Origin: Microbacterium sp. Root61
GTDB taxonomy: Bacteria; Actinomycetota; Actinomycetes; Actinomycetales; Microbacteriaceae
NCBI RefSeq assembly: GCF_001427525.1
Contig: NZ_LMGU01000001.1
Location: 2,663,760 to 2,727,759 of the forward strand
Direction of reading: 5' to 3'
Length of the DNA: 64,000 nucleotides
Below the pieces are notes generated by a model, which was not told where the DNA came from, did no database searches, and saw only the letters and a program-made list of their open reading frames with translations. This document shows, in pieces, positions 17,528-28,006 of this stretch (within the stretch, counting starts at the first letter, position 1; each line of letters opens with the position of its first letter). The translations under genes and the position numbers were made by a program.

Positions 17528-19165
17528 ATGTCACTGCACCACAATCGGCGTGGCCGTCTCGGTCTCGCCATCGGCGCCATCGGGGTTTCGGCCCTCCTTC
17601 TGGCCAGCTGCTCCGGCGGCGGCGGGGGCACGGAATCCGGCGGCGGAGACGCCTCGGGCGACCCGATCGTCGTCGGCACGACCGACAAGGTCACCACGCT
17701 CGACCCGGCCGGTTCGTACGACAACGGCTCGCTCGCCGTTCAGACCCAGGTCTTCCCGTACCTGGTCAACACCGACTACAACAGCAACGAGGTCGTTCCC
17801 GACCTCGCCGAGTCGGCCGAGTTCACCTCGCCGACCGAGTACACGGTCAAGCTCCCCGCAGGCCTCAAGTGGGCCAACGGCAACGACCTGACCTCTGCGG
17901 ACGTCAAGTTCTCGTTCGACCGCAACATCGCGATCGCCGACCCGAACGGCGCCTCCAGCCTGCTGTACAACCTCGATTCGGTCGCGACGCCGGATGACAC
18001 CACCGTGGTCTTCACGCTGAAGACGGCCAACGACCAGGTGTTCCCGTTCATCCTGACCAGCTTCCCCGGCGCCATCGTCGACGACGAGGTGTTCGACGCC
18101 ACGGCGCTCACCGCCGACCAGGACATCGTCGACGCCAACGCGTTCGGCGGCCCGTACGCGATCACGTCGTGGGACTTCAACAAGGCCGTCGAGTTCGTCC
18201 CGAACGAGAACTACAGCGGCCTGCTGGATGCCCCCGTCAACAGCGGTGTGATCCTGAGCTACTTCGCCGAGTCCTCGAACCTCAAGCTCGCGGTTCAGGA
18301 AGGCGATGTCGACGTCGCGTACCGCAGCCTGTCGGCCACGGACGTCGCCGACCTGCGCACCAACGACAAGGTCGCCGTCACCGACGGCCCCGGCGGCGAG
18401 ATCCGCTACATCGTGTTCAACTTCGACACGCAGCCGTACGGCGCCACCACCCCTGAGGCCGACGCCGCCAAGGCGCTCGCCGTCCGTCAGGCCGTGGCCG
18501 ACCTCGTCGACCGCGCGGAGATCGCCGACCAGGTCTACAAGGGCACCTACACCCCGCTGTACTCCTACGTTCCCGAGGGCTTCGCCGGTGCCACCGACGC
18601 GCTCAAGGGTCTGTACGGCGACGGCGACGGCGGCCCGGACGCAGACAAGGCCAAGGCGACCCTCGAGGCCGCGGGCGTCACGACGCCGGTCAAGCTGAGC
18701 CTGCAGTACAGCCCGGACCACTACGGCCCCTCCTCGGGTGATGAGTACGCCCTGGTGAAGTCGCAGCTCGAAGCAGACGGCCTCTTCGAGGTCGACCTGA
18801 AGTCGACCGAGTGGGTGCAGTACGCCAAGGATCGCACCTCGGACGTCTACCCGGCGTACCAGCTCGGCTGGTTCCCGGACTACTCGGACGCCGACAACTA
18901 CCTGACCCCGTTCTTCCTGACGAAGAACTTCCTGGGCAACCACTTCAGCGACCAGCAGACGGAGGATCTCATCCTCCAGCAGGCCGTGGAGACCGACCCG
19001 GCGAAGCGCACGCAGGAGATCGAGGACATCCAGGCACGCGTGGCCGAGCTGCTCTCGACCGTGCCGCTGCTGCAGGGTGCACAGGTTGCGGTGAGCGGGA
19101 CCGACGTCGACGGGGTCATCCTCGACGCGTCGTTCAAGTTCCGCTTCGCTCCCCTTGAGAAGTAG
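17528..19165 (+). CDS. ABC transporter substrate-binding lipoprotein, peptide/nickel family (SBP_bac_5)
   Basis: The 545-residue product has a lipoprotein signal peptide ending in the lipobox LLASC, then a Gly/Ser-rich linker. The family 5 extracellular solute-binding fold follows (VGTTDKVTTLDPAGSYDNGS; later AVRQAVADLVDRAEIADQVYKG and YPAYQLGWFPDYSDADNYL). It would capture oligopeptides or similar ligands outside the membrane for the permeases and ATPase that follow. The ATG at 17528 follows GCGGAGGA. The gene is first in a four-gene operon, separated from the first permease by a strong hairpin that can keep the binding protein message more abundant. The ligand is unknown. Confidence 0.93.
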   Translation: MSLHHNRRGRLGLAIGAIGVSALLLASCSGGGGGTESGGGDASGDPIVVGTTDKVTTLDPAGSYDNGSLAVQTQVFPYLVNTDYNSNEVVPDLAESAEFTSPTEYTVKLPAGLKWANGNDLTSADVKFSFDRNIAIADPNGASSLLYNLDSVATPDDTTVVFTLKTANDQVFPFILTSFPGAIVDDEVFDATALTADQDIVDANAFGGPYAITSWDFNKAVEFVPNENYSGLLDAPVNSGVILSYFAESSNLKLAVQEGDVDVAYRSLSATDVADLRTNDKVAVTDGPGGEIRYIVFNFDTQPYGATTPEADAAKALAVRQAVADLVDRAEIADQVYKGTYTPLYSYVPEGFAGATDALKGLYGDGDGGPDADKAKATLEAAGVTTPVKLSLQYSPDHYGPSSGDEYALVKSQLEADGLFEVDLKSTEWVQYAKDRTSDVYPAYQLGWFPDYSDADNYLTPFFLTKNFLGNHFSDQQTEDLILQQAVETDPAKRTQEIEDIQARVAELLSTVPLLQGAQVAVSGTDVDGVILDASFKFRFAPLEK

Positions 19166-19175
19166 CGAATGAGCT

Positions 19176-19210
19176 CGATGGGGCGGCCTGCATGTCGGGC
19201 CGTCCCATCG
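19176..19210 (+). terminator. Intra-operon stem-loop after the binding-protein gene
   Basis: Arms CGATGGGGCGGCC (19176-19188) and GGCCGTCCCATCG (19198-19210) pair over 13 bases with one G-U around a nine-base loop. There is no T-run, and the permease gene starts 48 bases later on the same strand. It is best read as a message-stabilising or partial attenuating hairpin of the kind often found behind binding-protein genes. Confidence 0.6.
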
Positions 19211-19257
19211 GCATCCGCGCTTCCGGGCACCGAGCACCCCACAGTTAGGCCCCACCC

Positions 19258-20346
19258 ATGACGTCCAGCGAAGTCGCGTCCGTCGAACAGCCACCACCGA
19301 TGCTGGCACGCCGCCGCCCCTCCAGCGGGGGAACGCTGGGCAGGTACCTGTTGGTGCGGTTCCTGCTCATCATTCCGACGGTGTTCATCCTCGTCACGCT
19401 GGTGTTCTTCCTGATCCGCCTGACCGGCGATCCGATCACGGCGGCCCTCGGAGGACGCCTGCCCGCGGATCAGCTGCAGGAGCGCATCCACGAGGCGGGC
19501 TATGACCGGCCCGTGTTCGTGCAGTACATCGAGTACCTGGGCCAGATCTTCACCGGCAACTTCGGCACCAGCCTCACCGACAACCGGCCCGTCACCGAGG
19601 TCCTCATCAACTACGGGACGGCGACGCTCGAGCTCGTCATCTACGCGATGCTCGTCGCACTCATCGTGGGGCTTCCGCTCGGCATGGTCGCCGCAGCGAA
19701 GCGGGATCGCCCCGCGGATGCCGGACTGCGTGTCGGCGCCATCCTCTTCTACGCGACCCCGGTGTTCTTCGCCGGCCTCGTCGCCAAGCTCGTGTTCTCG
19801 GTCTGGCTCGGCTGGTTCCCGGTCAGCGGCCGCGCGAGCGTCCGCACGGAGATCGCCCTCAATCGGGACGGCGGAACGGGTCTCTACCTCATCGATGCCA
19901 TCGCATCCGGCAACCCGGCGTACGTGCAGGACGTTCTCCTGCACGCCGTGCTCCCCGCGATGACGCTGGGTCTGGTGACGGCGGGCATCTTCCTCCGGCT
20001 CGTCCGGACGAACGTCATCGGCACGCACAACATGCCGTACATCGACGCCGCTCGCTCCCGCGGCATCAGCGAATACCGCCTCGTGCGCAAGCACGCGTAC
20101 AAGCCGGCGCTCATCCCGATCGTCACCGTCATCGGCCTCCAGGTCGCGCTCCTGCTCGGCGGCGCGGTGCTGACGGAGACGACCTTCGAATGGCAGGGGC
20201 TCGGCTTCCAGCTCACGAAGTACCTCGCCTCGCGCGACTTCGTCGCCGTGCAGGGCATCGTGGCGCTGATCGCCATCATCGTGGCGCTGACCAACTTCTT
20301 CGTCGACGTCATAGCCGCGTTCCTCGACCCGAGGGTGAGGTACTGA
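19258..20346 (+). CDS. Peptide ABC transporter permease (DppB/OppB type)
   Basis: The 362-residue product has six predicted membrane segments. The permease EAA-type loop (YIDAARSRGISEYRLVRKHAYKPALIPIVT) contacts the ATPase, and the first segment region (YLLVRFLLIIPTVFILVTLVFFLIRL) is typical of DppB. The N-terminal 35 residues are a soluble extension. The ATG at 19258 has only a weak ribosome site. Its stop is one base from the next gene's ATG, so the operon continues directly. Confidence 0.93.
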   Translation: MTSSEVASVEQPPPMLARRRPSSGGTLGRYLLVRFLLIIPTVFILVTLVFFLIRLTGDPITAALGGRLPADQLQERIHEAGYDRPVFVQYIEYLGQIFTGNFGTSLTDNRPVTEVLINYGTATLELVIYAMLVALIVGLPLGMVAAAKRDRPADAGLRVGAILFYATPVFFAGLVAKLVFSVWLGWFPVSGRASVRTEIALNRDGGTGLYLIDAIASGNPAYVQDVLLHAVLPAMTLGLVTAGIFLRLVRTNVIGTHNMPYIDAARSRGISEYRLVRKHAYKPALIPIVTVIGLQVALLLGGAVLTETTFEWQGLGFQLTKYLASRDFVAVQGIVALIAIIVALTNFFVDVIAAFLDPRVRY

Positions 20347-20347
20347 C

Positions 20348-21339
<992 letters not shown>

Positions 21340-21340
<1 letters not shown>

Positions 21341-23007
21341 TGGCCGCCGTGCCCGCAGCATCCGAGCAGCTCGCGGTGGACATCCGCGACCTCGATGTCA
21401 CGTTCGCGACGGACGGCGGTGACGTCCGCGCGGTGCGCGGCGTGACACTCGACGTTCGACGCGGCGAAGTGCTCGCGATCGTCGGCGAGTCCGGCAGCGG
21501 AAAGACCGTCACCGCCCGCACGATCCTGGGGCTGCTGCCCGAGACGGCGCTGCTGGAGGGGACCGTCGTCCTCGATGGCACCGACATCGTGGGCCTCGGC
21601 AAGGACGAGCTGCGCCGGGTGCGCGGCACGAAGGCCGCGATGATCTTCCAGGAGCCCTCAACCGCCCTCAATCCGGTCTTCACGGTGGGCTGGCAGCTTG
21701 CGGAAGGTCTGCGCGCCCACGGGAAGTACACGAAGTCGCAGGCGCGGACGCGTGCGATCGAGATGCTGCGTCGCGTCGGCATCCCAGAACCGGACAAACG
21801 GGTCGACGACTATCCGCACCAGTTCTCGGGCGGCCAGAAGCAGCGGATCGTCATCGCGACGGCGCTCGCCCTCGAGCCGACCGTGATCATCGCGGACGAA
21901 CCGACGACCGCGCTCGATGTCACGGTGCAGGCGGAGATCCTCGACCTGCTGCGCAGGCTGCGCGATGAGGACAACACCGCCATCGTGCTGATCACCCACA
22001 ACATGGGCGTCGTCGCCGACCTCGCCGACCGGGTCGCCGTGATGCTGGACGGCGAGATCGTCGAGACCGCGACGGCGACCGAGCTGTTCTCGGCTCCGCA
22101 ACACGAGTACACGCAGAAGCTGCTCGCCGCCGTCCCGCGCCTGACCATCGCCGATCGGCAGCTCGCCGCATCGCCCACCGCGGTCGCGCCTGTGGTTGCG
22201 GCGGACGAGCTCGTCATCGAATACGCCGGACGCTTCGGACGCTCCGCGTTCCGCGCCGTCGACCGCGTGAGTTTCACGATCGCCCCGGGCGAGGTGCTCG
22301 GGCTGGTCGGCGAGAGCGGATCGGGGAAGACGACCATCGGTCGAGCCATCGCGGGACTCACGCCCGTCGCGGGCGGATCGCTGCAGGTGCTCGGCACCGA
22401 GATGCTCGGGGTGAAGGAACGCGACTTCCGCAAGCGCCGCAAAGAGCTCGGCTTCGTCTTCCAGGACCCCGCCACCAGCTTCAACCCGCTGCTGACGATC
22501 GCGCAGAACGTCGCCGAGCCGTTGATCGTCCATGGCGGGGCCAAGGATGCCGCGGCGGCACGCCCGAAGGTCGACGACCTCCTCGAGTCGGTGCAACTGC
22601 CCCGTGCGTTCGGTGACCGATTCCCGCACGAGCTGTCCGGCGGGCAGCGGCAGCGCGCCTCACTGGCGCGAGCGATCGCCCTGGATCCGAAGCTGCTGAT
22701 CGCGGACGAGCCGACCAGCGCGCTGGACGTCTCGGTGCAGGCGCGCGTGCTGGAGCTGTTCGCCGAGCTTCAGGAGCGCTTCGGATTCGCGACCCTGTTC
22801 ATCACGCACGATCTGGCCGTGGTCGACATGCTCGCCCACCGCATCGTGGTGCTGCACAAGGGCGAGATCGCCGAAGAGGGTACTACCGCGAGCGTGCTGG
22901 GGAATCCGCAGGATCCGTACACCCGTCGCCTCATCGCGTCGCTGCCGGTGCCGGACCCGCTCGAACAGGCGGCTCGCCGGGAGCTCTGGCGCAGCACGCG
23001 CCAGTAG
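21340..23007 (+). CDS. Fused peptide ABC transporter ATPase (DppD-DppF type)
   Basis: The 555-residue protein contains two complete ATP-binding cassettes. The first has Walker A GESGSGKT near residue 50, signature FSGGQKQR and Walker B VIIADEPTTALD. The second has Walker A GESGSGKT near residue 325, signature LSGGQRQR and Walker B LLIADEPTSALD. It energises the preceding permeases. Fusion of DppD- and DppF-like halves in one chain is common in actinobacteria. The start overlaps the previous stop (TGATG). Confidence 0.94.
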
Positions 23008-23088
23008 CACCTCGACCCCGCTGGTCTGGTGAGAACCGGTCCGGCGCGGGAGGATGGCGTCACGGCGAGGCGGGAGCGAGGAGGCGCG

Positions 23089-23811
23089 GTGTCAGAACAC
23101 GACGATCGCGCCGCGCGCACCGACGGTGCGGGCGGCGGCGCTGCGGAGACGGGCGACGCGGCGTCCACGCTGGAAAGCCTGGCCTCGGCCGAGCGGGTGA
23201 AGGCGTTCACCGACGCCGTCGTCGCGATCGCCATGACCCTGCTGATTCTGCCGCTGCTCGACACCATCAGCGATGCAGCCGCCCAGAAGCTGACCACACT
23301 CGACTGGCTGCAGGAGAACTCGGCGGCCCTGATCGTCTTCGTGCTGAGCTTCGTGATCATCGCGAACTTCTGGGTGAGTCATCACCGGCTGTTCGCCCGT
23401 GTCGACCTGGTGTCGAACGGTCTGCTCTGGATCACGATCGCGTGGATGCTCACGATCGTGTGGTTGCCGGTCGCGACCGCGATGACAGGGCAGATGGACA
23501 CCGATCCGCTCCAGGAGGTGCTGTACATCGGCACGATGGCACTCAGCAGCACGTTGCTCCTGGTCGCCCGGCTGTATCTGCGCGCGCACCCCGAGTTGCA
23601 CAGCATCCCGCCCGACCGGCTGCGTCGCGGGCTCCTCGCGGACGTGATCATCCCGGTGATGTTCCTGGTGTGCCTGGTGGTCGCGGTCGCGTCGCCCGTG
23701 ATCAGCTACTCCGCGCTCTTCCTGATGTTCCTGGTCGTGCCGATTCATCGCGTCGCGCTGGGAGTGCTGGGTCGGCGGGAGCGCGGAGCCGATTCGGTGA
23801 CTCAGCGGTAG
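23089..23811 (+). CDS. TMEM175/DUF1211 family membrane protein (putative potassium channel)
   Basis: The 240-residue product has an N-terminal polar region and then the TMEM175 signature in the first helix. Here it reads ERVKAFTDAVVAIAMTLLIL, with FTD where the canonical motif has FSD. About five further membrane segments follow. Bacterial members form potassium-selective leak channels. The GTG at 23089 with GAGGAGG is the best start; a frame extension to 23029 is possible. The 3' end overlaps the convergent neighbour by ten bases. Confidence 0.85.
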   Translation: MSEHDDRAARTDGAGGGAAETGDAASTLESLASAERVKAFTDAVVAIAMTLLILPLLDTISDAAAQKLTTLDWLQENSAALIVFVLSFVIIANFWVSHHRLFARVDLVSNGLLWITIAWMLTIVWLPVATAMTGQMDTDPLQEVLYIGTMALSSTLLLVARLYLRAHPELHSIPPDRLRRGLLADVIIPVMFLVCLVVAVASPVISYSALFLMFLVVPIHRVALGVLGRRERGADSVTQR

Positions 23812-24977
23812 AGCAGGGTGAAGCCGCCGAGCTGGATGAACAGCCACACGGCGACGAACAGCACGGTGATGACGATGGTGATCACGGGCATCCCTCGACG
23901 CAGCCTGCGACCCTCGGCGGCGACGCCGGGCGGCGGTCGCAGCGACGCGGTCGGGGCGGAGAAGGGCAGAGCGGATGCCGCGGCCGGACCTGCCGCATCC
24001 GTCGGGCCGACAGCGCGGCCGATCCGCGCGCGGGCTGCGGCCTCCGTCTCGAGCCGCTCGTCCCGCCAGCGGCCCCACTGCGCGAGCTTGTCCAGCAGCG
24101 CGCCCACGACCGAGAACAACCAGGCCCATGTCGCCGGATCGAGCGTGGAGAAGTCGCGCTTGGCGTAGAGGAACAGCCAGTCGTCCACGATTTCGACGTC
24201 CATCGCGGCGGCGTTGTCGATGAAGCGGGCCATGATGTCGGGCGTGAAGAGGTAGAGGGCATCGCCTTCGTACCCGCGCGGCGAGTACAGCGCGAAGCTC
24301 TTGTCGAAGTCGCCTTCCAGGCTCAGACGCTGATCGCGATCGAACGGGATCGGCAGGTTCGAGCCGAAGAGGCTGTTGTTGCTGAGGGCGTCCAGCACGA
24401 TGTGCGGCAGCGGGACGTCGAGCCTGACGGCGACGTACCCCCAGCGGTGAGTCGTGCGGTTCTTCCCCGAGCCGGTCGTGTACCGGTAGTTGCCGAACTC
24501 GACGAAGCGCGGCTTGGTGCCGCGCACCAGGTCGACAGCCTGTCGTCCGCCGCCCTGGCCGAAGATCATCCCCGGCAAGGACGGATCATTCAGGACCGGG
24601 ACATAGGTCATGCCGTTGGCGCGCGCGAACCTGTCGAGCCGGTACCGGCGGACGCCCACGCCCCCGCGGAAGCGGAGCAGTCGCCACCCGAGGTATCCGA
24701 CGACGAGCGCGATGAGGACGACCGGAAGGAAGGTCGTCAGCCGCGGCCCGGTGCCGCTGGCGCCGAAGCTGGTGGTGCCGATCACCGAGGTCGCGACCGA
24801 GATGAAGACGAAGAGGAACAGCACCACGGCGAACACGGTGGCGGCGGCCGTGACGAGGCCGCCTGCGGAGCCGGGGCCGCCCTGTGCCCGCAGGCGACGC
24901 GTGTACTCCTGCACGGCAGCCCGATCCACGGGCTCGACCAGCGGTGTCGGATCGAACGAGGAGACGGTCCCGCTCAA
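23802..24977 (-). CDS. Membrane protein of unknown function (three hydrophobic segments)
   Basis: The 391-residue product has two adjacent membrane helices near residues 35-90 (TVFAVVLFLFVFISVATSVIG, and LTTFLPVVLIALVVGYLGW). A soluble domain of about 230 residues and a C-terminal helix (PVITIVITVLFVAVWLFI) follow. The soluble part contains MTYVPVLNDPSLPGMIFGQG and RFVEFGNYRYTTGSG, resembling conserved actinobacterial proteins without a known role. The start is probably TTG at 24977, overlapping the upstream TGA (TTGA). It therefore forms a coupled pair with the next gene. I cannot assign a function. Confidence 0.75.
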   Translation of the reverse strand: MSGTVSSFDPTPLVEPVDRAAVQEYTRRLRAQGGPGSAGGLVTAAATVFAVVLFLFVFISVATSVIGTTSFGASGTGPRLTTFLPVVLIALVVGYLGWRLLRFRGGVGVRRYRLDRFARANGMTYVPVLNDPSLPGMIFGQGGGRQAVDLVRGTKPRFVEFGNYRYTTGSGKNRTTHRWGYVAVRLDVPLPHIVLDALSNNSLFGSNLPIPFDRDQRLSLEGDFDKSFALYSPRGYEGDALYLFTPDIMARFIDNAAAMDVEIVDDWLFLYAKRDFSTLDPATWAWLFSVVGALLDKLAQWGRWRDERLETEAAARARIGRAVGPTDAAGPAAASALPFSAPTASLRPPPGVAAEGRRLRRGMPVITIVITVLFVAVWLFIQLGGFTLLYR

Positions 24978-26011
24978 CGGTTCACCTCGTCGGCGTCCCA
25001 GGTGAGGGCTGTGCCCTCGCGAACGGGTGAGGTCTCGAGGCGCTCGTCGGCCTGCAGGGCGCGGATCAGCTCGGAGCTGCCGCCCACGATCGTCGAGTCG
25101 TAGTCGATCTCGGACACCATCACCCACGCACGGTCGGCGGGCCAGATGAGGTTGGGTGACTCGGCATCCGGGGCGAGCCCCTCGGTCCCGCTCTCGCCGC
25201 CGGCCCACGGAACCTGGCGAATCCAGTCGGTGTCCGTCAATTCGGAGATCCCTCCGCGGAACAGGAGGTAGTCGCGACCCGGGAGCCGCAGGCGCTCACC
25301 GCGCGAGATCTCGTCCGAGAGGATGCCGGGTTGCCAGGTCGGGCGCCCGAGCACTGTATTGAAGGAGTCATGGATGCTGCGACCCAGCATCGTGTTGTGC
25401 TGGTCGTACATCGCGGCCTCCGCCGCGCGCCGTGCGCCGTCGTCAGGGCCGTCGGTATCGGTGTCGCCACCGGTACCGATCTGGAAGAAGGTCCGCGACG
25501 GCGTCTCGCCGAAGAAGCCGACGAGTCCGCCCCATCCCTCCCACACCGCGACGAACCCGTCATCCGGTGTCGAGGTGTGGGCGACCAGGTGCTGCGCGGC
25601 CGCCGCCACGAGGTCGCCATCGAGGTTGCCCTCGGGCGGAGCGTCGTACTGTCGGCCGTCAGGTGCGATCGTCTGCTGCCATCCGGTGGCGTCCATGGGC
25701 GTGCGCACGATGCGGCCCCACTGCGCGGAGGCGTGCAGCGTGGTGCCGAACGCGCTCGCCGCTTCGCGCCATGTGGTCGGGGCGTACTGCATCCCGGCGC
25801 TGAGTCGTTGACGGTCGCGCTCCGGCATGCGCACCCACTCCTCTGCGGAGGGCACCGGCCGATCCGGCAGCCAGGCGACATGCGGGCGGTGGAAGATGCG
25901 GATGTACGCAGGGAACCCCCGCGGCACCATGTCGTGCATCGTGCCGCGCCAGGGATCGTCGAGACCCTCGCGGATCCATTCGCCGTACCCGACCTCATCC
26001 GTCCACTCCAT
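24974..26011 (-). CDS. Conserved hypothetical protein coupled to a membrane protein
   Basis: This 345-residue soluble protein is rich in Trp and acidic residues (MEWTDEVGYGEWIREG; VAVWEGWGGLVGFFGE; DYLLFRGGISELTD). It has no signal peptide or membrane helix. I recognise no catalytic motif. Similar proteins of Microbacteriaceae are annotated only as hypothetical. It overlaps the following membrane protein gene by four bases, and the pair probably works together. It is divergent from the rpsF operon. Confidence 0.75.
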   Translation of the reverse strand: MEWTDEVGYGEWIREGLDDPWRGTMHDMVPRGFPAYIRIFHRPHVAWLPDRPVPSAEEWVRMPERDRQRLSAGMQYAPTTWREAASAFGTTLHASAQWGRIVRTPMDATGWQQTIAPDGRQYDAPPEGNLDGDLVAAAAQHLVAHTSTPDDGFVAVWEGWGGLVGFFGETPSRTFFQIGTGGDTDTDGPDDGARRAAEAAMYDQHNTMLGRSIHDSFNTVLGRPTWQPGILSDEISRGERLRLPGRDYLLFRGGISELTDTDWIRQVPWAGGESGTEGLAPDAESPNLIWPADRAWVMVSEIDYDSTIVGGSSELIRALQADERLETSPVREGTALTWDADEVNR

Positions 26012-26050
26012 GTCGCCACGCTACCCGCCGACGATCCCGGAGCATGCGGA

Positions 26051-26080
26051 TTGGGGCCCGGATCAGGCATCCGCTACACT
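26051..26080 (+). promoter_or_regulatory. Candidate promoter of the rpsF operon
   Basis: TTGGGG (26051-26056) and TACACT (26075-26080) are 18 bases apart, about 115 bp before the rpsF start. They leave room for a structured leader. The -10 element is good and the -35 partial. Confidence 0.5.
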
Positions 26081-26137
26081 ATGAAGGTTGTCCGGTGGCG
26101 GCCCAGCCCGCGTAAGTCCAGGATGACGTGCACACAC

Positions 26138-26185
26138 CCTCCTGCTCCCGGGAAATGCCCGGCAGCCGTTCTAGTCCGAAGGAGG
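26138..26185 (+). promoter_or_regulatory. Structured rpsF leader hiding the ribosome site, possible S6:S18 autoregulatory element
   Basis: CCTCCT (26138-26143) is complementary to AGGAGG (26180-26185), the rpsF ribosome site. Inside lies a second stem (26144-26152 with 26158-26166; CCGGG/CCCGG plus GCT/AGC around a C-C mismatch). A CCG trinucleotide (26176-26178) lies unpaired just before the ribosome site. Bacterial rpsF leaders bound by the S6:S18 complex also show a CCG in a bulge. The structural match is by eye only. Confidence 0.4.
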
Positions 26186-26192
26186 TGGGTTA

Positions 26193-26579
26193 GTGACGCA
26201 CCAGTACGAACTCATGGTCATTCTGAACCCTGAGATCGATGAGCGAACTGTGGCCCCGAGCCTCGACAAGTTCCTCAAAGTCATCACGAACGATGGTGGC
26301 TCGATCGAAAAGGTCGACGTGTGGGGCAAGCGCCGTCTCGCGTATGAGATCCAGAAGAAGAACGAGGGCATCTACGCCGTCGTCAACTTCACCGCTACGA
26401 GCGAGGCCACTCAGGAACTCGACCGTCAGCTGAAGCTCAACGAGCAGATCATGCGCACCAAGGTCCTTCGCGCAGAAGAGGCCATCGCGCAGGTCGCCGC
26501 CGAGCAGAAGCGCTCCGAGGAGAAGGCCGCCCGCAAGGCTGCCCGTCCCGCCAAGCCCGCTGCGAAGCTGGACGCGTAA
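26193..26579 (+). CDS. rpsF: 30S ribosomal protein S6
   Basis: The 128-residue product matches S6 from [20 protein letters not shown] through [19 protein letters not shown] to a Lys/Ala-rich tail. S6 binds S18 in the platform of the small subunit. The GTG at 26193 follows GAAGGAGG. It is first in the conserved rpsF-ssb-rpsR-rplI operon and has a leader that can pair with its own ribosome site. Confidence 0.97.
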   Translation: MTHQYELMVILNPEIDERTVAPSLDKFLKVITNDGGSIEKVDVWGKRRLAYEIQKKNEGIYAVVNFTATSEATQELDRQLKLNEQIMRTKVLRAEEAIAQVAAEQKRSEEKAARKAARPAKPAAKLDA

Positions 26580-26584
26580 CCCTC

Positions 26585-27094
26585 ATGGCCGGCGAGACGA
26601 TCATCACCGTCGTGGGAAACCTCACGGCTGATCCTGAGCTGCGCTACACGCAGGGTGGACTCCCCGTCGCGAACTTCACGATCGCGTCGACGCCCCGCAA
26701 CTTCGACCGTCAGGCGAACGAGTGGAAGGACGGCGAAGCGCTGTTCCTCCGCGCGTCGGTCTGGCGCGAGTTCGCGGAGCACGTCGCCGGCTCGCTGACG
26801 AAGGGCTCCCGTGTCGTCGCGACCGGTCGCCTGAAGCAGCGGTCCTACGAGACGAAGGAAGGCGAAAAGCGCACTTCCATCGAGCTCGAGGTCGATGAGA
26901 TCGGTCCCTCGCTGCGGTACGCGACGGCTCAGGTCACGCGTGCGGCATCCAGCGGTGGCGGCGGCGGACAGCCCCGTGGCCAGGTTGCCGACGAGCCGTG
27001 GTCGACCCCCGGGTCGGCCGCACCGGCAGCTGCTGCCGGCGGCGCCGACGCATGGAGCGCCCCGGGCGCTTACGGCGACGACACCCCGTTCTGA
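26585..27094 (+). CDS. ssb: Single-stranded DNA-binding protein
   Basis: This 169-residue SSB has an N-terminal OB fold ([40 protein letters not shown]). A flexible Gly/Ala/Pro linker follows, and then the acidic tip DDTPF, which recruits replication and repair partners. It lies five bases after rpsF in the standard operon order. Confidence 0.97.
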   Translation: MAGETIITVVGNLTADPELRYTQGGLPVANFTIASTPRNFDRQANEWKDGEALFLRASVWREFAEHVAGSLTKGSRVVATGRLKQRSYETKEGEKRTSIELEVDEIGPSLRYATAQVTRAASSGGGGGQPRGQVADEPWSTPGSAAPAAAAGGADAWSAPGAYGDDTPF

Positions 27095-27171
27095 TTCACA
27101 GATTTCGGATGCTGCATTCTGAGCGCTTGCGCTGAGCCGCGGCATCCGAGCACATACCCAAGGAAGAAAAC

Positions 27172-27429
27172 ATGGCTGGAAAGTCGAGCGGCGACCGCCG
27201 CAAGCCCCGCGCCAAGGGTGGCAAGAACGCCGCCCCGGCGAAGGCGATCCGTGTTGGCGTCATTGACTACAAGGACGTCCCCACGCTTCGCAAGTTCATC
27301 TCGGAGCGTGGGAAGATCCGCGCCCGTCGTATCACCGGTGTCTCGGTGCAGGAGCAGCGTCTGATCGCCCGTGCGATCAAGAACGCGCGCGAAATGGCGC
27401 TCCTGCCTTACGCCGGCGCTGGCCGCTAA
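27172..27429 (+). CDS. rpsR: 30S ribosomal protein S18
   Basis: This 85-residue basic protein has the S18 core [20 protein letters not shown] and [12 protein letters not shown]. The ATG follows AAGGAAG. The N-terminus has no zinc-type cysteines, so it is the zinc-independent (C-minus) form. It partners S6. Confidence 0.97.
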   Translation: MAGKSSGDRRKPRAKGGKNAAPAKAIRVGVIDYKDVPTLRKFISERGKIRARRITGVSVQEQRLIARAIKNAREMALLPYAGAGR

Positions 27430-27438
27430 GGAGCCCTC

Positions 27439-27891
27439 ATGTCGAAGCTGATTCTCACGAACGAGGTCGCTGGGCTCGGTAGCGCCGGTGACGTCATCGA
27501 GGTCAAGAACGGGTACGCCCGCAACTACCTCATCCCCCAGGGCTACGCAGTGGCCTGGACCCGCGGTGGCGAGAAGCAGGTTGCGTCGATTCGCGCAGCC
27601 CGCGAGGCGCGCGCGATCCACGACCACGATGAGGCCCTTGCCCTCAAAAACACCCTCGAGACCAACAAGGTCAAGCTTGCCGTCAAGGCCGGCGCCGAGG
27701 GTCGCCTGTTCGGATCGGTCAAGACCGATCACGTCGCCGCCGCGGTCAAGGCCGCCGGTTTCGGTGACCTGGACAAGCGCAAGATCCACATCACCACGCC
27801 GATCAAGCTGGTGGGCGAGCACGAGGCCACGATCCGTCTGCGCGACGACGTGACCGCCGTGATCACCCTTCAGGTGGTCGCCGCCAAGTAG
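27439..27891 (+). CDS. rplI: 50S ribosomal protein L9
   Basis: The 150-residue product has the L9 N-terminal domain ([33 protein letters not shown]), the connecting helix and the C-terminal RNA-binding domain ([16 protein letters not shown]). It lies nine bases after rpsR, closes the operon and is followed by a perfect terminator hairpin. Confidence 0.97.
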   Translation: MSKLILTNEVAGLGSAGDVIEVKNGYARNYLIPQGYAVAWTRGGEKQVASIRAAREARAIHDHDEALALKNTLETNKVKLAVKAGAEGRLFGSVKTDHVAAAVKAAGFGDLDKRKIHITTPIKLVGEHEATIRLRDDVTAVITLQVVAAK

Positions 27892-27910
27892 TACTCGCTT
27901 CACGCGAGAG

Positions 27911-27944
27911 CGGATGCCGCGACCCTTCGGGGTCGCGGCATCCG
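27911..27944 (+). terminator. Terminator of the rpsF-ssb-rpsR-rplI operon
   Basis: Two perfect 15-base arms (27911-27925 and 27930-27944; CGGATGCCGCGACCC and its complement) enclose a TTCG tetraloop, 19 bp after the rplI stop. They are followed by TCGTTT. The stem contains the genome-wide heptamer GGATGCC/GGCATCC. Confidence 0.9.
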
Positions 27945-28006
27945 TCGTTTCCGCACGTGCGGATGGGGGGCGGACCGATCCAGGCGTTGCCGGCCCGCCC
28001 CTCACC

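Noticed and set aside
17531..19309. Minus-strand open frame of about 590 codons opposite the peptide-binding lipoprotein
   Set aside because: Antisense shadow; the plus strand carries a complete lipoprotein signal and family 5 fold.
27948..27966. Palindrome CCGCACGTGCGG after the rplI terminator as a parS or regulator site
   Set aside because: It lacks the flanking bases of parS and has no gene start nearby; probably chance.
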